Below, piece after piece: positions 15,057-22,140 of a stretch of 27,183 nucleotides of DNA. Made by a program: the position numbers and the translations under genes. Positions within the stretch are counted from its first letter, which is position 1, and each line of letters starts with the position of its first letter. Source of the DNA: a virus; the IMG/VR virus record IMGVR_UViG_3300046691_000298, positions 1 through 27,183 of that record; one strand, 5' to 3'. The notes beneath the pieces are model-generated. The model saw nothing but the letters and a program-made list of their open reading frames with translations, was not told the origin of the DNA and did no database searches.

Positions 15057-16355
15057 TTAAGAGATTAATCCTCCGTATTTTGGAGATAAATCCCCATACA
15101 TGAAGACGCGCGAACGAGCGCGGGAAAACGCGACATAAAGCATGCGCGCAACCTGGTCGGACTGATGACAGGTCGAGATGTTTCCAAGGTCTACGAAGAC
15201 CGCGTCATAGCTTGAGCCCTGGGATTTGTGCACGGTGGCCGCATCTCGAGGCCGAAGATCGACAAAGCTGTTCTTCAGGAAGAAATAGCGATCCCAGTTC
15301 TTCTGCTTGCCGTAATATTTGACCAGGGCGTCGAAATGATCCCGGTCGACAAACGTCGGAACATTGGTGAAGACCTCGCCGCAGTCCGCTTTGAAATCCA
15401 GGTGATTGACGAGCAAGTCGACATCGGGAGCGATATTGACCGTGCTGGCTCCGCGATTGCAGGTGATCTCCACCCCTGCTTCCACTGGCAGCATGGCATT
15501 GGAAAGCTGGATTGCGCTGGTGTTCACCAGGAGCTCGCCGACCTGGAATTCTCGGGATAGGGAGCGCAGACCGCGGATGTGATCATTATACTCGACGACG
15601 CGACGGTTGGTGTAGCCGAGTATGCGCGCCTGGTGGGTCTGCTCCTGGAAGGCCACATCGATCGTCTGCTGCATCTGATAGTCGTCGAGATGGTCGATGA
15701 CACCAGGCACAATCCGGATCGGCTTGAACTCCCCGGTCTGCACGGTCTCCCGGAGCTGCTGGCAAACAGCCATGAGCGCCGGCTGGTTGGCGTTCCGCAT
15801 CGGCTGGGTAAGCTCGAAGAAGGGGGAATCGTGCTTGTAGATGGGGCTCAAGGCCTCAGTGACCGGAGCCAACTGGGAATGGTCTCCGACGTAGACGATC
15901 TTGGATTTGATCAATCCTTCCTGGATCGCCATCCAGAGGGGGGTATCGATCATGGAGCATTCGTCGACGAATAGGATCTTGCGCTCGTGAACCTTCCACT
16001 GCCGGGTCTTGGTCAGGGTTGTGCCGCCCGTGGCGTAATCGTCCTTGACTTTGAGAGACAGGAAGGAATGCACCGTTGAGGTGGGGCGCTTGGTGGCCTG
16101 AGCCAGAACTTCGGCCGCCTTGTTCGTGGTGGCGGTCATGACAACTTCGTCATACTCGGCCGGGATTCCGAGGAGCTTACAGGTCTCGAGATAGCGGGGC
16201 ATTGTCTGGTCGATGATGTAGGTCATCAGATGGGTCTTGCCGACGCCGGCGGGCCCGGAAATGATGAACTCTCGATCGTCCGAAAACAGAAACTCGAAGA
16301 ACGCATCAGCAGCCTTCTGCTGACCCGGATTCAGGTCGGAAATCGTCACGGTCAT
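15057..16355 (-). CDS. Dda/RecD-like SF1B DNA helicase
   Basis: A 432-residue ATP-dependent 5'-3' type helicase of superfamily 1B. Walker A 'GPAGVGKT' (34-41), motif Ia 'TATTNKAAEVL' (74-84), Walker B 'VDECSM' (130-135) and motif III 'VYVGDHSQLAPV' (154-165) are followed by the C-terminal UvrD_C_2-type 'ATVHKSQGSSYDAVFVD' and motif VI 'YVAFSRARSR'. Length and layout match T4 Dda, which removes proteins ahead of the fork and helps start replication. No clear ribosome binding site precedes the ATG at 16355; the leader is A+T-rich with a GATTATC motif. Next downstream come one unknown gene and the polymerase. Confidence 0.9.
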   Translation of the reverse strand: MTVTISDLNPGQQKAADAFFEFLFSDDREFIISGPAGVGKTHLMTYIIDQTMPRYLETCKLLGIPAEYDEVVMTATTNKAAEVLAQATKRPTSTVHSFLSLKVKDDYATGGTTLTKTRQWKVHERKILFVDECSMIDTPLWMAIQEGLIKSKIVYVGDHSQLAPVTEALSPIYKHDSPFFELTQPMRNANQPALMAVCQQLRETVQTGEFKPIRIVPGVIDHLDDYQMQQTIDVAFQEQTHQARILGYTNRRVVEYNDHIRGLRSLSREFQVGELLVNTSAIQLSNAMLPVEAGVEITCNRGASTVNIAPDVDLLVNHLDFKADCGEVFTNVPTFVDRDHFDALVKYYGKQKNWDRYFFLKNSFVDLRPRDAATVHKSQGSSYDAVFVDLGNISTCHQSDQVARMLYVAFSRARSRVFMYGDLSPKYGGLIS

Positions 16356-16423
16356 GTTGGGCTCTGATTTTTGGGCTTATTAAGTTTGATTATCACTGAA
16401 AATCATTTGGGTAAATACAGAAA

Positions 16424-16454
16424 AGCCCCCGCTCCGTTATCGGGAGCGGGGGCT
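16424..16454 (-). terminator. Strong Rho-independent terminator after the H-NS-like gene
   Basis: A 12-bp G+C-rich stem (16424-16435 with 16443-16454) and a seven-base loop, followed on the minus strand by TTTTCTGTATTT. It closes the transcript that carries the HTH, MazG-like and H-NS-like genes. Confidence 0.85.
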
Positions 16455-16485
16455 CACTTCACTGAACCGAGACGTGGCTAGGGGG

Positions 16486-16998
16486 CTATTCGTCCTTGAT
16501 CAGGAACATGTCCCGGGGGTGACCTCGCATCCAGGTGGGTTCTTTCCCGCGGCCAGACCATGTGGTTCCTGAGACGGGATCCCGATATTTGGCGATGGCC
16601 TTGACGCCCTTGCGCTTGGGCTTGAAACCTCCAAGCGCCTCGACCAGCTCCTCGATCGTGATGTTGTAATTGTTCACAACCTCGATGATCTGGGCGATCA
16701 CAGCGCCTTTCTCGGCCTGTTGTCGCTCGAGTATGGCCCGCTCGATCTCCTCCTGCTGGCGCTTGAGCTCGTCGACAGTGAGATCGCTCAGGTTGGGAGC
16801 AGATTTGGCCATAGAGTTCTCGAGTTCCTCGTGGATTTCCGCAGGGGTCTCAGGAGCGCTCATAGGTGTGGGGGTATCCGGCTCGACCACCGAGGTGGTC
16901 TTGCTCTCATCGTCGTGTGTGGGGTGGAGCGCAGCGCCATTGGCGCCGAAGCTCAGGCGCTGCGTCGTGGGAACACCACCGACATCAGGTTCGCTCAT
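16486..16998 (-). CDS. H-NS family nucleoid-associated protein
   Basis: The C terminus carries the H-NS DNA-binding signature: 'YRDPVSGTTWSGRGKEPTW' (about 138-156), whose 'SGRGKEP' loop is expected to enter the minor groove of A+T-rich DNA. Before it is a predicted coiled coil (about 72-100) for oligomerisation, beginning 'LSDLTVDELKRQQEE' as in alpha- and betaproteobacterial H-NS/HvrA proteins. Unusually, a 60-residue Pro/Thr/Glu-rich segment precedes the normal N terminus. The ATG at 16998 overlaps the upstream stop (TGATG) and has GAGGAA nearby. A phage H-NS-like protein may silence transferred DNA, tune phage promoters or antagonise host H-NS. Confidence 0.85.
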   Translation of the reverse strand: MSEPDVGGVPTTQRLSFGANGAALHPTHDDESKTTSVVEPDTPTPMSAPETPAEIHEELENSMAKSAPNLSDLTVDELKRQQEEIERAILERQQAEKGAVIAQIIEVVNNYNITIEELVEALGGFKPKRKGVKAIAKYRDPVSGTTWSGRGKEPTWMRGHPRDMFLIKDE

Positions 16999-17543
16999 CA
17001 CATTCCTCGCTTGAGTTTGAGCGGATCCTCACCCTGAGTTGCCACGTTATCGTGGGCCGCAGGATGGGCAGGGGAGTCTCCGGTGAACGACTTCAAATTG
17101 GGTTTGAAGTAACGCGGACCTTTGACCAGCTTTAGATTATTGTCAAGAATTGCGCGGCCATTATCATCGAATTTTGAGAAATTCGACCGATTAACCTCGC
17201 CAAAACCCCCGGCAATATCCATTTTGGCCATATACCCAACACCAGAGGCTGTAACCAACTGGTCGCACAACCCGTCGAGAAAGTTTTCGCGGTCGATGAT
17301 TCGCGCCGCAGTTCCGTTGGTCTTGAGGTGGGCGGCCAAAGCCGTCATGGCAACCAGGGCTTGCGTAAACAAGGCCTGGGTCAGACGACTTGTACCCTGG
17401 AGTGTTTCCAGCATCTCGGCGATTTCTTCGAAATGCACGCCGAGTTGAGTGTTGAAATTCTTTTCGACGGGGTTGGAAAATGCCTGTTCAAACCAGGCTA
17501 CCGTCCTGTGAATATTGGAATCGTTCAAAGGCATGGTGCTCAT
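16998..17543 (-). CDS. MazG/PRA-PH-like nucleotide pyrophosphohydrolase
   Basis: A 181-residue all-alpha NTP pyrophosphatase-type enzyme. The metal-binding motif EE-x2-E is at Glu39/Glu40/Glu43 ('HFEEIAEMLE'), with the partner D-x3-D at Asp90/Asp94 ('LDGLCDQLV'). The end 'EVNRSNFSKF' (116-125) and 'LVKGPRYFKPNL' (139-150) is characteristic of phosphoribosyl-ATP pyrophosphohydrolase-like phage proteins. It probably hydrolyses a (d)NTP to the monophosphate and pyrophosphate, shaping the dNTP pool together with dCMP deaminase and ThyX; the exact substrate cannot be read from sequence. It is coupled to genes on both sides by ATGA and TGATG overlaps. Confidence 0.8.
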   Translation of the reverse strand: MSTMPLNDSNIHRTVAWFEQAFSNPVEKNFNTQLGVHFEEIAEMLETLQGTSRLTQALFTQALVAMTALAAHLKTNGTAARIIDRENFLDGLCDQLVTASGVGYMAKMDIAGGFGEVNRSNFSKFDDNGRAILDNNLKLVKGPRYFKPNLKSFTGDSPAHPAAHDNVATQGEDPLKLKRGM

Positions 17544-17851
17544 TGTTCTGTTTTTGGATGGGATCTCGTAACAAATTCTCTCACGAGCAGGGATCGAATC
17601 AGGTCCTTGATTGCGTGACCGGATCCGAGCTGGTCGATCAACCAGCGCTGCTGAGCCAGAGAAAGCCCATCGAATATCTCCTCCATAAACGCTCGACGCG
17701 TGTCGGCCGGAGGGATTTTGAGTGTCTTCAGTCGGTAAGTCACCGTGGTGTGGTGAACCCCCAGTTCCCTGGCAATCCGGGATAGGGAGAGACCGACGCT
17801 GTTCAGGCCAATGATGTCGAGATCATTGGCTCTCGGGGGAGCCGCTGTCAT
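17540..17851 (-). CDS. Small helix-turn-helix protein, 103 aa
   Basis: Residues 21-46 read as a clear helix-turn-helix: 'LSLSRIARELGVHHTTVTYR', similar to the HTH of resolvases and MarR-like or sigma-factor region 4 folds. The remainder is helical ('MEEIFDGLSLAQQRWLIDQL') and may dimerise or bind a partner. It is the first gene of the coupled trio HTH, MazG-like, H-NS-like and overlaps the next gene as ATGA, so it may regulate this operon. No catalytic residues of a recombinase are present. Confidence 0.75.
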   Translation of the reverse strand: MTAAPPRANDLDIIGLNSVGLSLSRIARELGVHHTTVTYRLKTLKIPPADTRRAFMEEIFDGLSLAQQRWLIDQLGSGHAIKDLIRSLLVREFVTRSHPKTEQ

Positions 17852-17880
17852 GGGTTATTATCTCATAATATTATCTGGAT

Positions 17881-18117
17881 TTAAAGTTTGGCCCTTTCTC
17901 GGGCTAAACTCAGGATTTTCGAGATACTATCCCACGAGATTAAAAAGGAAACCTCTTTCTCAAATGGCTGCCCATTTTCATCCCAGATCGTGACCGTCTC
18001 GGTCTGCTTCACTCGACCGACATACGCGGATCGGGAGTGATGATCTGAGGATATCGCGTTTTCCAGGCGCTCCTGGCTGCTGGTCTTTATCTTGATAATG
18101 TTGGGCGCATTATTCAT
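17881..18117 (-). CDS. Hypothetical protein, 78 aa
   Basis: A small basic-then-hydrophobic protein with no recognised family. It starts 'MNNAPNIIKIKTSSQERLEN', has a central beta-like stretch ('RVKQTETVTIWDENGQPFEK') and ends in an amphipathic helix ('SISKILSLARERAKL'). There is no strong ribosome binding site at the ATG (18117), only A+T-rich leader. It follows a strong terminator, so it is probably the first gene of a new transcript that continues into the HTH gene. Confidence 0.6.
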   Translation of the reverse strand: MNNAPNIIKIKTSSQERLENAISSDHHSRSAYVGRVKQTETVTIWDENGQPFEKEVSFLISWDSISKILSLARERAKL

Positions 18118-18155
18118 TTATATTCTTTTCTGATATCCCGGCTATTAAATAGAAA

Positions 18156-18186
18156 ATCCCCGCGCATTTGGGTGATGCGCGGGGAT
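18156..18186 (-). terminator. Strong Rho-independent terminator
   Basis: A perfect 12-bp G+C-rich stem (18156-18167 with 18175-18186) with a seven-base loop is followed on the minus strand by TTTTCTATTT. It ends whatever is transcribed from the 18187-18547 gap or from thyX. Confidence 0.85.
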
Positions 18187-18547
18187 CAAACCCTCCCGAA
18201 AGGGCTTACTTCTAGTGTCTGTGCCGGTCTCTATGTCTTTCGACTGAGGTGCCGCCGCGGTTTCTCTTGAACCCGCTCTGACTGCCACTGGAGCTGGAAT
18301 GACTTAAGCTCCTGATTTGTTCCGGAGGCAAACTGAAAATATTAGAAAGTCTCCAAACAAAATAGCCGACAGGGGGTTATCGCTCGCCCACCCCCTGTAA
18401 TTTGATCAGGTAAAGTGAGGCCTTGATCTAAGTCAAATTAACCATTGTTTTCTTGACTTTAGACAAAAGTCGAAGACCGGATTTTGAATCCGGTCTGGGA
18501 TCGATTATCCAGGGTTCTGTGCCTTACTGCGACATTCCGACGCAGGT
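18187..18547 (-). other. Gene-poor gap between two terminators; possible small RNA or short ORF
   Basis: This 361-base stretch after thyX holds three hairpins: the thyX terminator (18474-18496), a 9-bp stem with a 12-base loop (18369-18377 with 18390-18398), and the strong terminator just beyond its end. An inverted repeat AAGTCAA/TTGACTT (18430-18436 with 18453-18459) resembles an operator. On the minus strand an open frame runs from 18340 to 18212 with an ATT (GGAG ten bases upstream) or TTG (18331) start; it encodes about 40 residues rich in Ser, Arg and His. No ATG-started gene and no tRNA were found. Confidence 0.4.
18474..18496 (-). terminator. Hairpin downstream of thyX
   Basis: A perfect 10-bp stem (18474-18483 with 18487-18496) with a three-base loop, 51 bases after the thyX stop. 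On the minus strand it is followed by TCGACTTTTG, a weak T tract, so it is probably a moderate terminator. Confidence 0.5.
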
Positions 18548-19534
18548 TTAGTCGGAGACGTATTCGCCGGCCAGGGTCTTTCGGAACTGGATCCAGCCGG
18601 GACCGAGGTTGCCGGCGAGCTGCGGGCTCTCCCACTCATGATCGTTTCCGATCCAATCACCCTCGTCAGAATAGATGGTGCGATTGAGAAGTTTGTCCGG
18701 CGTAGCCTGATGCTCAGCGGGTGAAGCGTGCAGCGGGCTGGAGCCAACGAGCATCTCGTAGCGCTCCAGCTCCTTCTCGATTGAGCCGTCGCCGTCGAAG
18801 GGCTTGTAGGAGATGCGAGCGCAGCGGGCGACCGAGAGCTTCTTGTAGGATTCCTGATACTCCTCCGGAGCCGGAGGTCGACCCAGACTGGAATGTAGAA
18901 ACTCGCGGATCGGGTCGGTGTCGTTGTAGTCGACATAGGGCAGATGCCACTGTCCCGGCTCCAACGTCTGAAGTTCGGCGCCGGCGATCGCCTCCTTCAC
19001 CAGCACAGCCAGGTCGTGGAAGTGTGGCTCAGCCATGTCGTGATCGCGCAGATGAAAGAAGTTCGCCCAGCTCGTCGAGGTGATCAACGTGTCGATCCAG
19101 GAGAACGGCTCGATCAGGCGATTGACGATCTGCTTGTGATAGCCGGCATTTGCAAATGCCTGTGCAGCCATCACCGCGTTATCTCGGGCAATCAACCAAG
19201 CTGAACTTCGCGTTTGCTCGGTGAACTGATTATGCCCCCACCCAAAAGAATCGATCTCTTCGTTATGATCCTCTCCGGCCTGCATGCCCTTCTGATTCTT
19301 GCCCCAGTGCCAGGGCACGAATGGCGTCTCTCGAATTTCCTTGAGCATTGTCGCCACAGGCACTGCGCGCGAGCTTCTGGCATTCCGGCTGAAGACCCGA
19401 TGGGTCATAATCTCGCCGTGAATGATCCGCGGGGAGCGCGCATGGATCGTGATGATCGGCGGGGCGCCATTGGTTGGCTTGCTGGCCAGAACCACCTTGG
19501 CGAACATCTGATCTTTCGGGGAGTAGGAGCTCAC
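18548..19534 (-). CDS. thyX: Flavin-dependent thymidylate synthase ThyX
   Basis: Makes dTMP from dUMP using methylene-tetrahydrofolate, NADPH and FAD. The ThyX signature is present as 'THRVFSRNARSSR' (44-56), a form of RHR-x-x-S-x-N-x-x-S-x-R with Thr in place of the first Arg; phage members of the long subgroup often have this. Other fitting features are the early 'ITIHARSPRIIHGEIMTHR' and a His-rich middle ('NFFHLRDHDMAEPHFHDL'). At 328 residues it is longer than typical bacterial ThyX (about 220-250), also usual for phages. It overlaps the upstream 102-aa gene as ATGA and lies near dCMP deaminase, which supplies dUMP. Confidence 0.9.
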   Translation of the reverse strand: MSSYSPKDQMFAKVVLASKPTNGAPPIITIHARSPRIIHGEIMTHRVFSRNARSSRAVPVATMLKEIRETPFVPWHWGKNQKGMQAGEDHNEEIDSFGWGHNQFTEQTRSSAWLIARDNAVMAAQAFANAGYHKQIVNRLIEPFSWIDTLITSTSWANFFHLRDHDMAEPHFHDLAVLVKEAIAGAELQTLEPGQWHLPYVDYNDTDPIREFLHSSLGRPPAPEEYQESYKKLSVARCARISYKPFDGDGSIEKELERYEMLVGSSPLHASPAEHQATPDKLLNRTIYSDEGDWIGNDHEWESPQLAGNLGPGWIQFRKTLAGEYVSD

Positions 19535-19839
19535 GGCTTGTCCTTCTTGGGTCTCTCGGCCAGCTCCTGAAGCAGCTTGGCCTCACGTTGACATTGTCGG
19601 AGATATTCGATCGCCGCGTTGGGGGCTGCGCTGAGTGCGTCTGCTATCCCCTGGGCGATCTTAATATTGGCCGTGAACCACTCCGGAGTATCCAGAGGAC
19701 CGCTATAGGCTGGATAATGAAAACGGTGGGCACAGATAATTTGCCCATCATTATCGATGATATGAAAACACGCGGTGCCATCGGACACCTTAGGGGTGTC
19801 AAATTTTGGATCTACGGAGAGTCGTTTGGAAGGGTGCAT
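19531..19839 (-). CDS. Hypothetical protein, 102 aa
   Basis: A soluble protein with a beta-rich first half ('GTACFHIIDNDGQIICAHRF') and a long charged C-terminal helix ('EYLRQCQREAKLLQELAER'). No family was recognised. It is coupled to thyX by an ATGA overlap, so it is made together with it. A 7-bp G+C-rich hairpin (19847-19853 with 19863-19869) ends only seven bases before the ATG and would cover the place where a ribosome binding site is expected, which could limit its translation. Confidence 0.65.
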   Translation of the reverse strand: MHPSKRLSVDPKFDTPKVSDGTACFHIIDNDGQIICAHRFHYPAYSGPLDTPEWFTANIKIAQGIADALSAAPNAAIEYLRQCQREAKLLQELAERPKKDKP

Positions 19840-20298
19840 GGGGTTTTCCGGGGTTAGGGGTTCCCCGGAGCATCTTTGAAATTAACGGCCAGAGGAAGAG
19901 GGTGAGCCTTTGCCATTTACCGCCGGCGCCTGCTCAGGCTTTCGCGGGACCGTTTGAGATCGTGTCCTTGGATCCGTGCCTTGCACGAGAGATTATGATC
20001 GAGCGCTCGCCGTATAAGCTAGACGATTGCTGGTGGATCATCGGGATCTTGATGAGATGACCAGTTTTGGGCTGCGGCGCCTTCTCCGGTACTGTGCCCG
20101 GGATCAGGTTTGTAAGGCCGCTATGATTCCTGTTTAAAAGCACGCTGGCGTGTGTGAGGTCATTGCTAACGCATATCTGGTCTCCTTTGGCTCAGCAGAG
20201 CCAGGCGATCATGGCGTGGCCACCGTTGGCCGTCCGCCCGAATATTTTCTATGCCGACGCCGATGCAATCAGAATGAGAACGAGCGCATATTTGCCTC
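19840..20298. other. Gene-poor stretch with weak or broken small ORFs
   Basis: This 459-base gap between dCMP deaminase and the 102-aa gene has no convincing intact gene. On the minus strand two excellent ribosome binding sites occur: AGGAGG (20295-20300) before an ATG at 20289 that gives only six codons, and AAAGGAG (20182-20188) before an ATG at 20174 that gives two codons. In both, another frame stays open for longer. An open frame from about 20176 to 19934 has codon use like real genes here. The region may hold a decayed gene, leader peptides or a recoding site. Confidence 0.4.
19934..20143 (-). CDS. Doubtful small ORF, 69 aa
   Basis: An open minus-strand frame starting at a GTG (20143) without a ribosome binding site. 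The product is basic and Ser/Ile-rich ('KTGHLIKIPMIHQQSSSLYG'), with no family resemblance. Codon choice (ATC, AAG, CAG, CTC, CCG) resembles neighbouring genes, which is the only argument for it. The frame remains open upstream to about 20182, beyond the GTG, where a strong ribosome binding site points at an ATG in a different frame; a +1 shift after its second codon would join the two. It may be a broken gene. Confidence 0.3.
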   Translation of the reverse strand: MLLNRNHSGLTNLIPGTVPEKAPQPKTGHLIKIPMIHQQSSSLYGERSIIISRARHGSKDTISNGPAKA

Positions 20299-20763
20299 CT
20301 ATGTTGGCGTTTCCTGCCCGGGCGCGGGGGCAAGTTGGCTGGGAAGTTCAACGCACTCGATCCGCGCTTCACGAAAAAGGGTTTGACCGAGTTTGCACGA
20401 ATCCGCGAAACGGGGATTACCGTTCGGCGGCGAAACCACCCGCATGATCCCCGTCTGGATGATCATGGCCGCACAGCGCGAGCAGGGTGGAAGAGGCCAG
20501 GTATAAAGCGTGCAGCCGAGGAGCGGTTCCCGGGCTGCCAGAATGGCGTTCATTTCACCATGGACGATCGCTTCATATTTGAAATCCCGGCTCTCATAGC
20601 GAGAGGCATCATCTTCGACACCCCGAGAAAACCCATTGTAGCCGATGCTGACGATCGTGCGATCTGGTCTGACGATCACAGCGCCGAGCTTCGTCGACGG
20701 ATCTTTGCTCCAGCCGGCAAAATGCTTGGCTGTTTCCAGAAAGCGATAATCCCACTTCGACAT
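20299..20763 (-). CDS. Deoxycytidylate (dCMP) deaminase
   Basis: Converts dCMP to dUMP, the substrate of ThyX. The zinc-binding cytidine deaminase signature is complete: 'HGEMNAIL' (His68, Glu70 as proton shuttle) and 'PPCSRCAAMI' (Cys94, Cys97). The N-terminal 'TAKHFAGWSKDPSTKLGAVI' is typical of dCMP deaminases. The 154-residue length agrees with T4-type and bacterial enzymes. The ATG at 20763 has AAGG seven bases upstream. It reads away from the plus-strand phosphoesterase gene, and the shared 135-base gap carries a perfect palindrome. Confidence 0.92.
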   Translation of the reverse strand: MSKWDYRFLETAKHFAGWSKDPSTKLGAVIVRPDRTIVSIGYNGFSRGVEDDASRYESRDFKYEAIVHGEMNAILAAREPLLGCTLYTWPLPPCSRCAAMIIQTGIMRVVSPPNGNPRFADSCKLGQTLFREARIECVELPSQLAPAPGQETPT

Positions 20764-20792
20764 TATCTGGCCTTTAGGTTGGGTTTAGTGCT

Positions 20793-20807
20793 GATAATCT
20801 GATTATC
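20793..20807. promoter_or_regulatory. Perfect palindrome GATAATC-T-GATTATC
   Basis: A 7-bp inverted repeat around one base lies in the divergent gap (20764-20898) between dCMP deaminase and the phosphoesterase. The site could be an operator for both directions. The right arm also provides a GATAAT -10-like hexamer on the minus strand with a TTGATT-like -35 at 20823-20828, but the spacing of 15 is short. Confidence 0.4.
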
Positions 20808-20898
20808 GATTTATTTCGAGCCAATCAAGATATTTATTGCATATATAGGAGATTATGGGCAGAGATAATGCAATCCGCATTATGAGAGTATCTGCCTG

Positions 20899-22140
20899 AT
20901 GTCGCTCCACTGGACAAACGAGCAGCGTGCCAGTGTTGAGCGCCTTCTGCTTGCCGGGCATACCAGCACTGAAGTTTCCAGGATGACTGGATACCGACGA
21001 GAGTCAGTTCGGAAGATGGCGATCCGTCTTTCTGAGCAAGGCAAGCTCGGAACAAAACCGGTGCTCGAGGGCTTCGCTCTCAAAAAGATCACCACACAGC
21101 TCGACGCCAATGGCGCGCTCAAGGGCGAGTATATTCAGCAGGGCAAGGCCGCCGGCGAGATCTTCGATAAACCCGACACGCACACTCTCGCGAAGATCAC
21201 GGTTCAGCGTGATCCCGAAGGACGTATCATCCAGGACTGGACCAGGTTCGAGCCAAACAGGGATGCTCAAGCCCGGGCCTTCAGAGCAGCAATTGAAGCT
21301 CTCAGGGAAGATATTCCGAGATCGGTTCCTATCCTGGCTCCCAGGCACTGCATGAGCAGCATGCTGAGTCAGTATACGATCACGGATAGCCATCTGGGGG
21401 CGATGGCATGGAATGTCGAAACAGGCTGCGGTGATTACGATCTGTCGATTGGCGAGAAGCTCCTGGTCGACTGGTTTGCCGCGGCGATCGCTTCGTCGCC
21501 CTCATCTGGACGAGCAGTCTTTGCCCAGCTTGGAGATTTTCTCCATTACGACTCGTTCAAGAGCATCACGCCTGAGCATGGGCATCTGTTGGATGCCGAC
21601 AGTCGTTATCCCAAGATGGTCCGGGTGGCGATCCGAGTGGTGCGCCAGGTCATCAGGATGCTCCTCGAGAAGCACGAGCATGTCCATGTGATCATGGCGG
21701 ATGCCAACCATGACCCGGTGGGCGAGGTCTGGCTCCGTGAGATGCTCGCAGTTCTCTATGAGAACGAGCCTCGGATCACGGTCGATACGGATCCCGGCAC
21801 CTATAACCTGGTCGAGCACGGCGATGTTTCGCTGTTTTACCACCACGGCCATCGCCGCGGCATGAAGAACCTGGATTCGATGATGGCTGGGCGTTTCCGC
21901 CAGGCCTATGGACGAACCAGGTTCAGCTACTGCCACACCGGCCATAAGCACGCCAATGAGCTCAAGCGCACTGATCTCATGGAGGTCGAGATGCACGAGA
22001 CGCTCGCGGCGCCGGATGCCTATGGCTCGAACTGGCTCTCCGGCCGGTCAGCCAAGCGGATCGACTACCACGAAAAACGTGGAGAGGTCGGCCGCAACAT
22101 CATCACCGCAGAGATGGTTGCAGACGGAGCAATTTCATGA
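20899..22140 (+). CDS. Calcineurin-like metallophosphoesterase with N-terminal helix-turn-helix
   Basis: A 413-residue binuclear-metal phosphoesterase. The five motifs are in order: 'TDSHLG' (Asp163, His165), 'LGDFLHYD' (Gly212-Asp213), 'DANHDP' (Asn270-His271-Asp272), 'HHGHRR' (about 315-320) and 'HTGHKHA' (His349, His351). Residues 10-48 form a helix-turn-helix: 'ASVERLLLAGHTSTEVSRM' then 'YRRESVRKMAIRL', so it is probably directed to DNA. Likely activities are nuclease or phosphatase on nucleic acid or nucleotides; the substrate is unknown. The ATG at 20899 has only a weak ribosome binding site. It is coupled to the next gene by an ATGA overlap. Confidence 0.85.
   Translation: MSLHWTNEQRASVERLLLAGHTSTEVSRMTGYRRESVRKMAIRLSEQGKLGTKPVLEGFALKKITTQLDANGALKGEYIQQGKAAGEIFDKPDTHTLAKITVQRDPEGRIIQDWTRFEPNRDAQARAFRAAIEALREDIPRSVPILAPRHCMSSMLSQYTITDSHLGAMAWNVETGCGDYDLSIGEKLLVDWFAAAIASSPSSGRAVFAQLGDFLHYDSFKSITPEHGHLLDADSRYPKMVRVAIRVVRQVIRMLLEKHEHVHVIMADANHDPVGEVWLREMLAVLYENEPRITVDTDPGTYNLVEHGDVSLFYHHGHRRGMKNLDSMMAGRFRQAYGRTRFSYCHTGHKHANELKRTDLMEVEMHETLAAPDAYGSNWLSGRSAKRIDYHEKRGEVGRNIITAEMVADGAIS

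Noticed and set aside
18230-18290. tRNA-like segment with GGTTCAAGAG on the minus strand
   Set aside because: The supposed T arm has only a four-pair stem, and no acceptor stem or anticodon arm can be drawn around it.
20154-20447. Plus-strand open frame of 97 codons over the gap before dCMP deaminase
   Set aside because: Half of it is antisense to dCMP deaminase, it has no ribosome binding site, and its codon use is unlike the neighbours.
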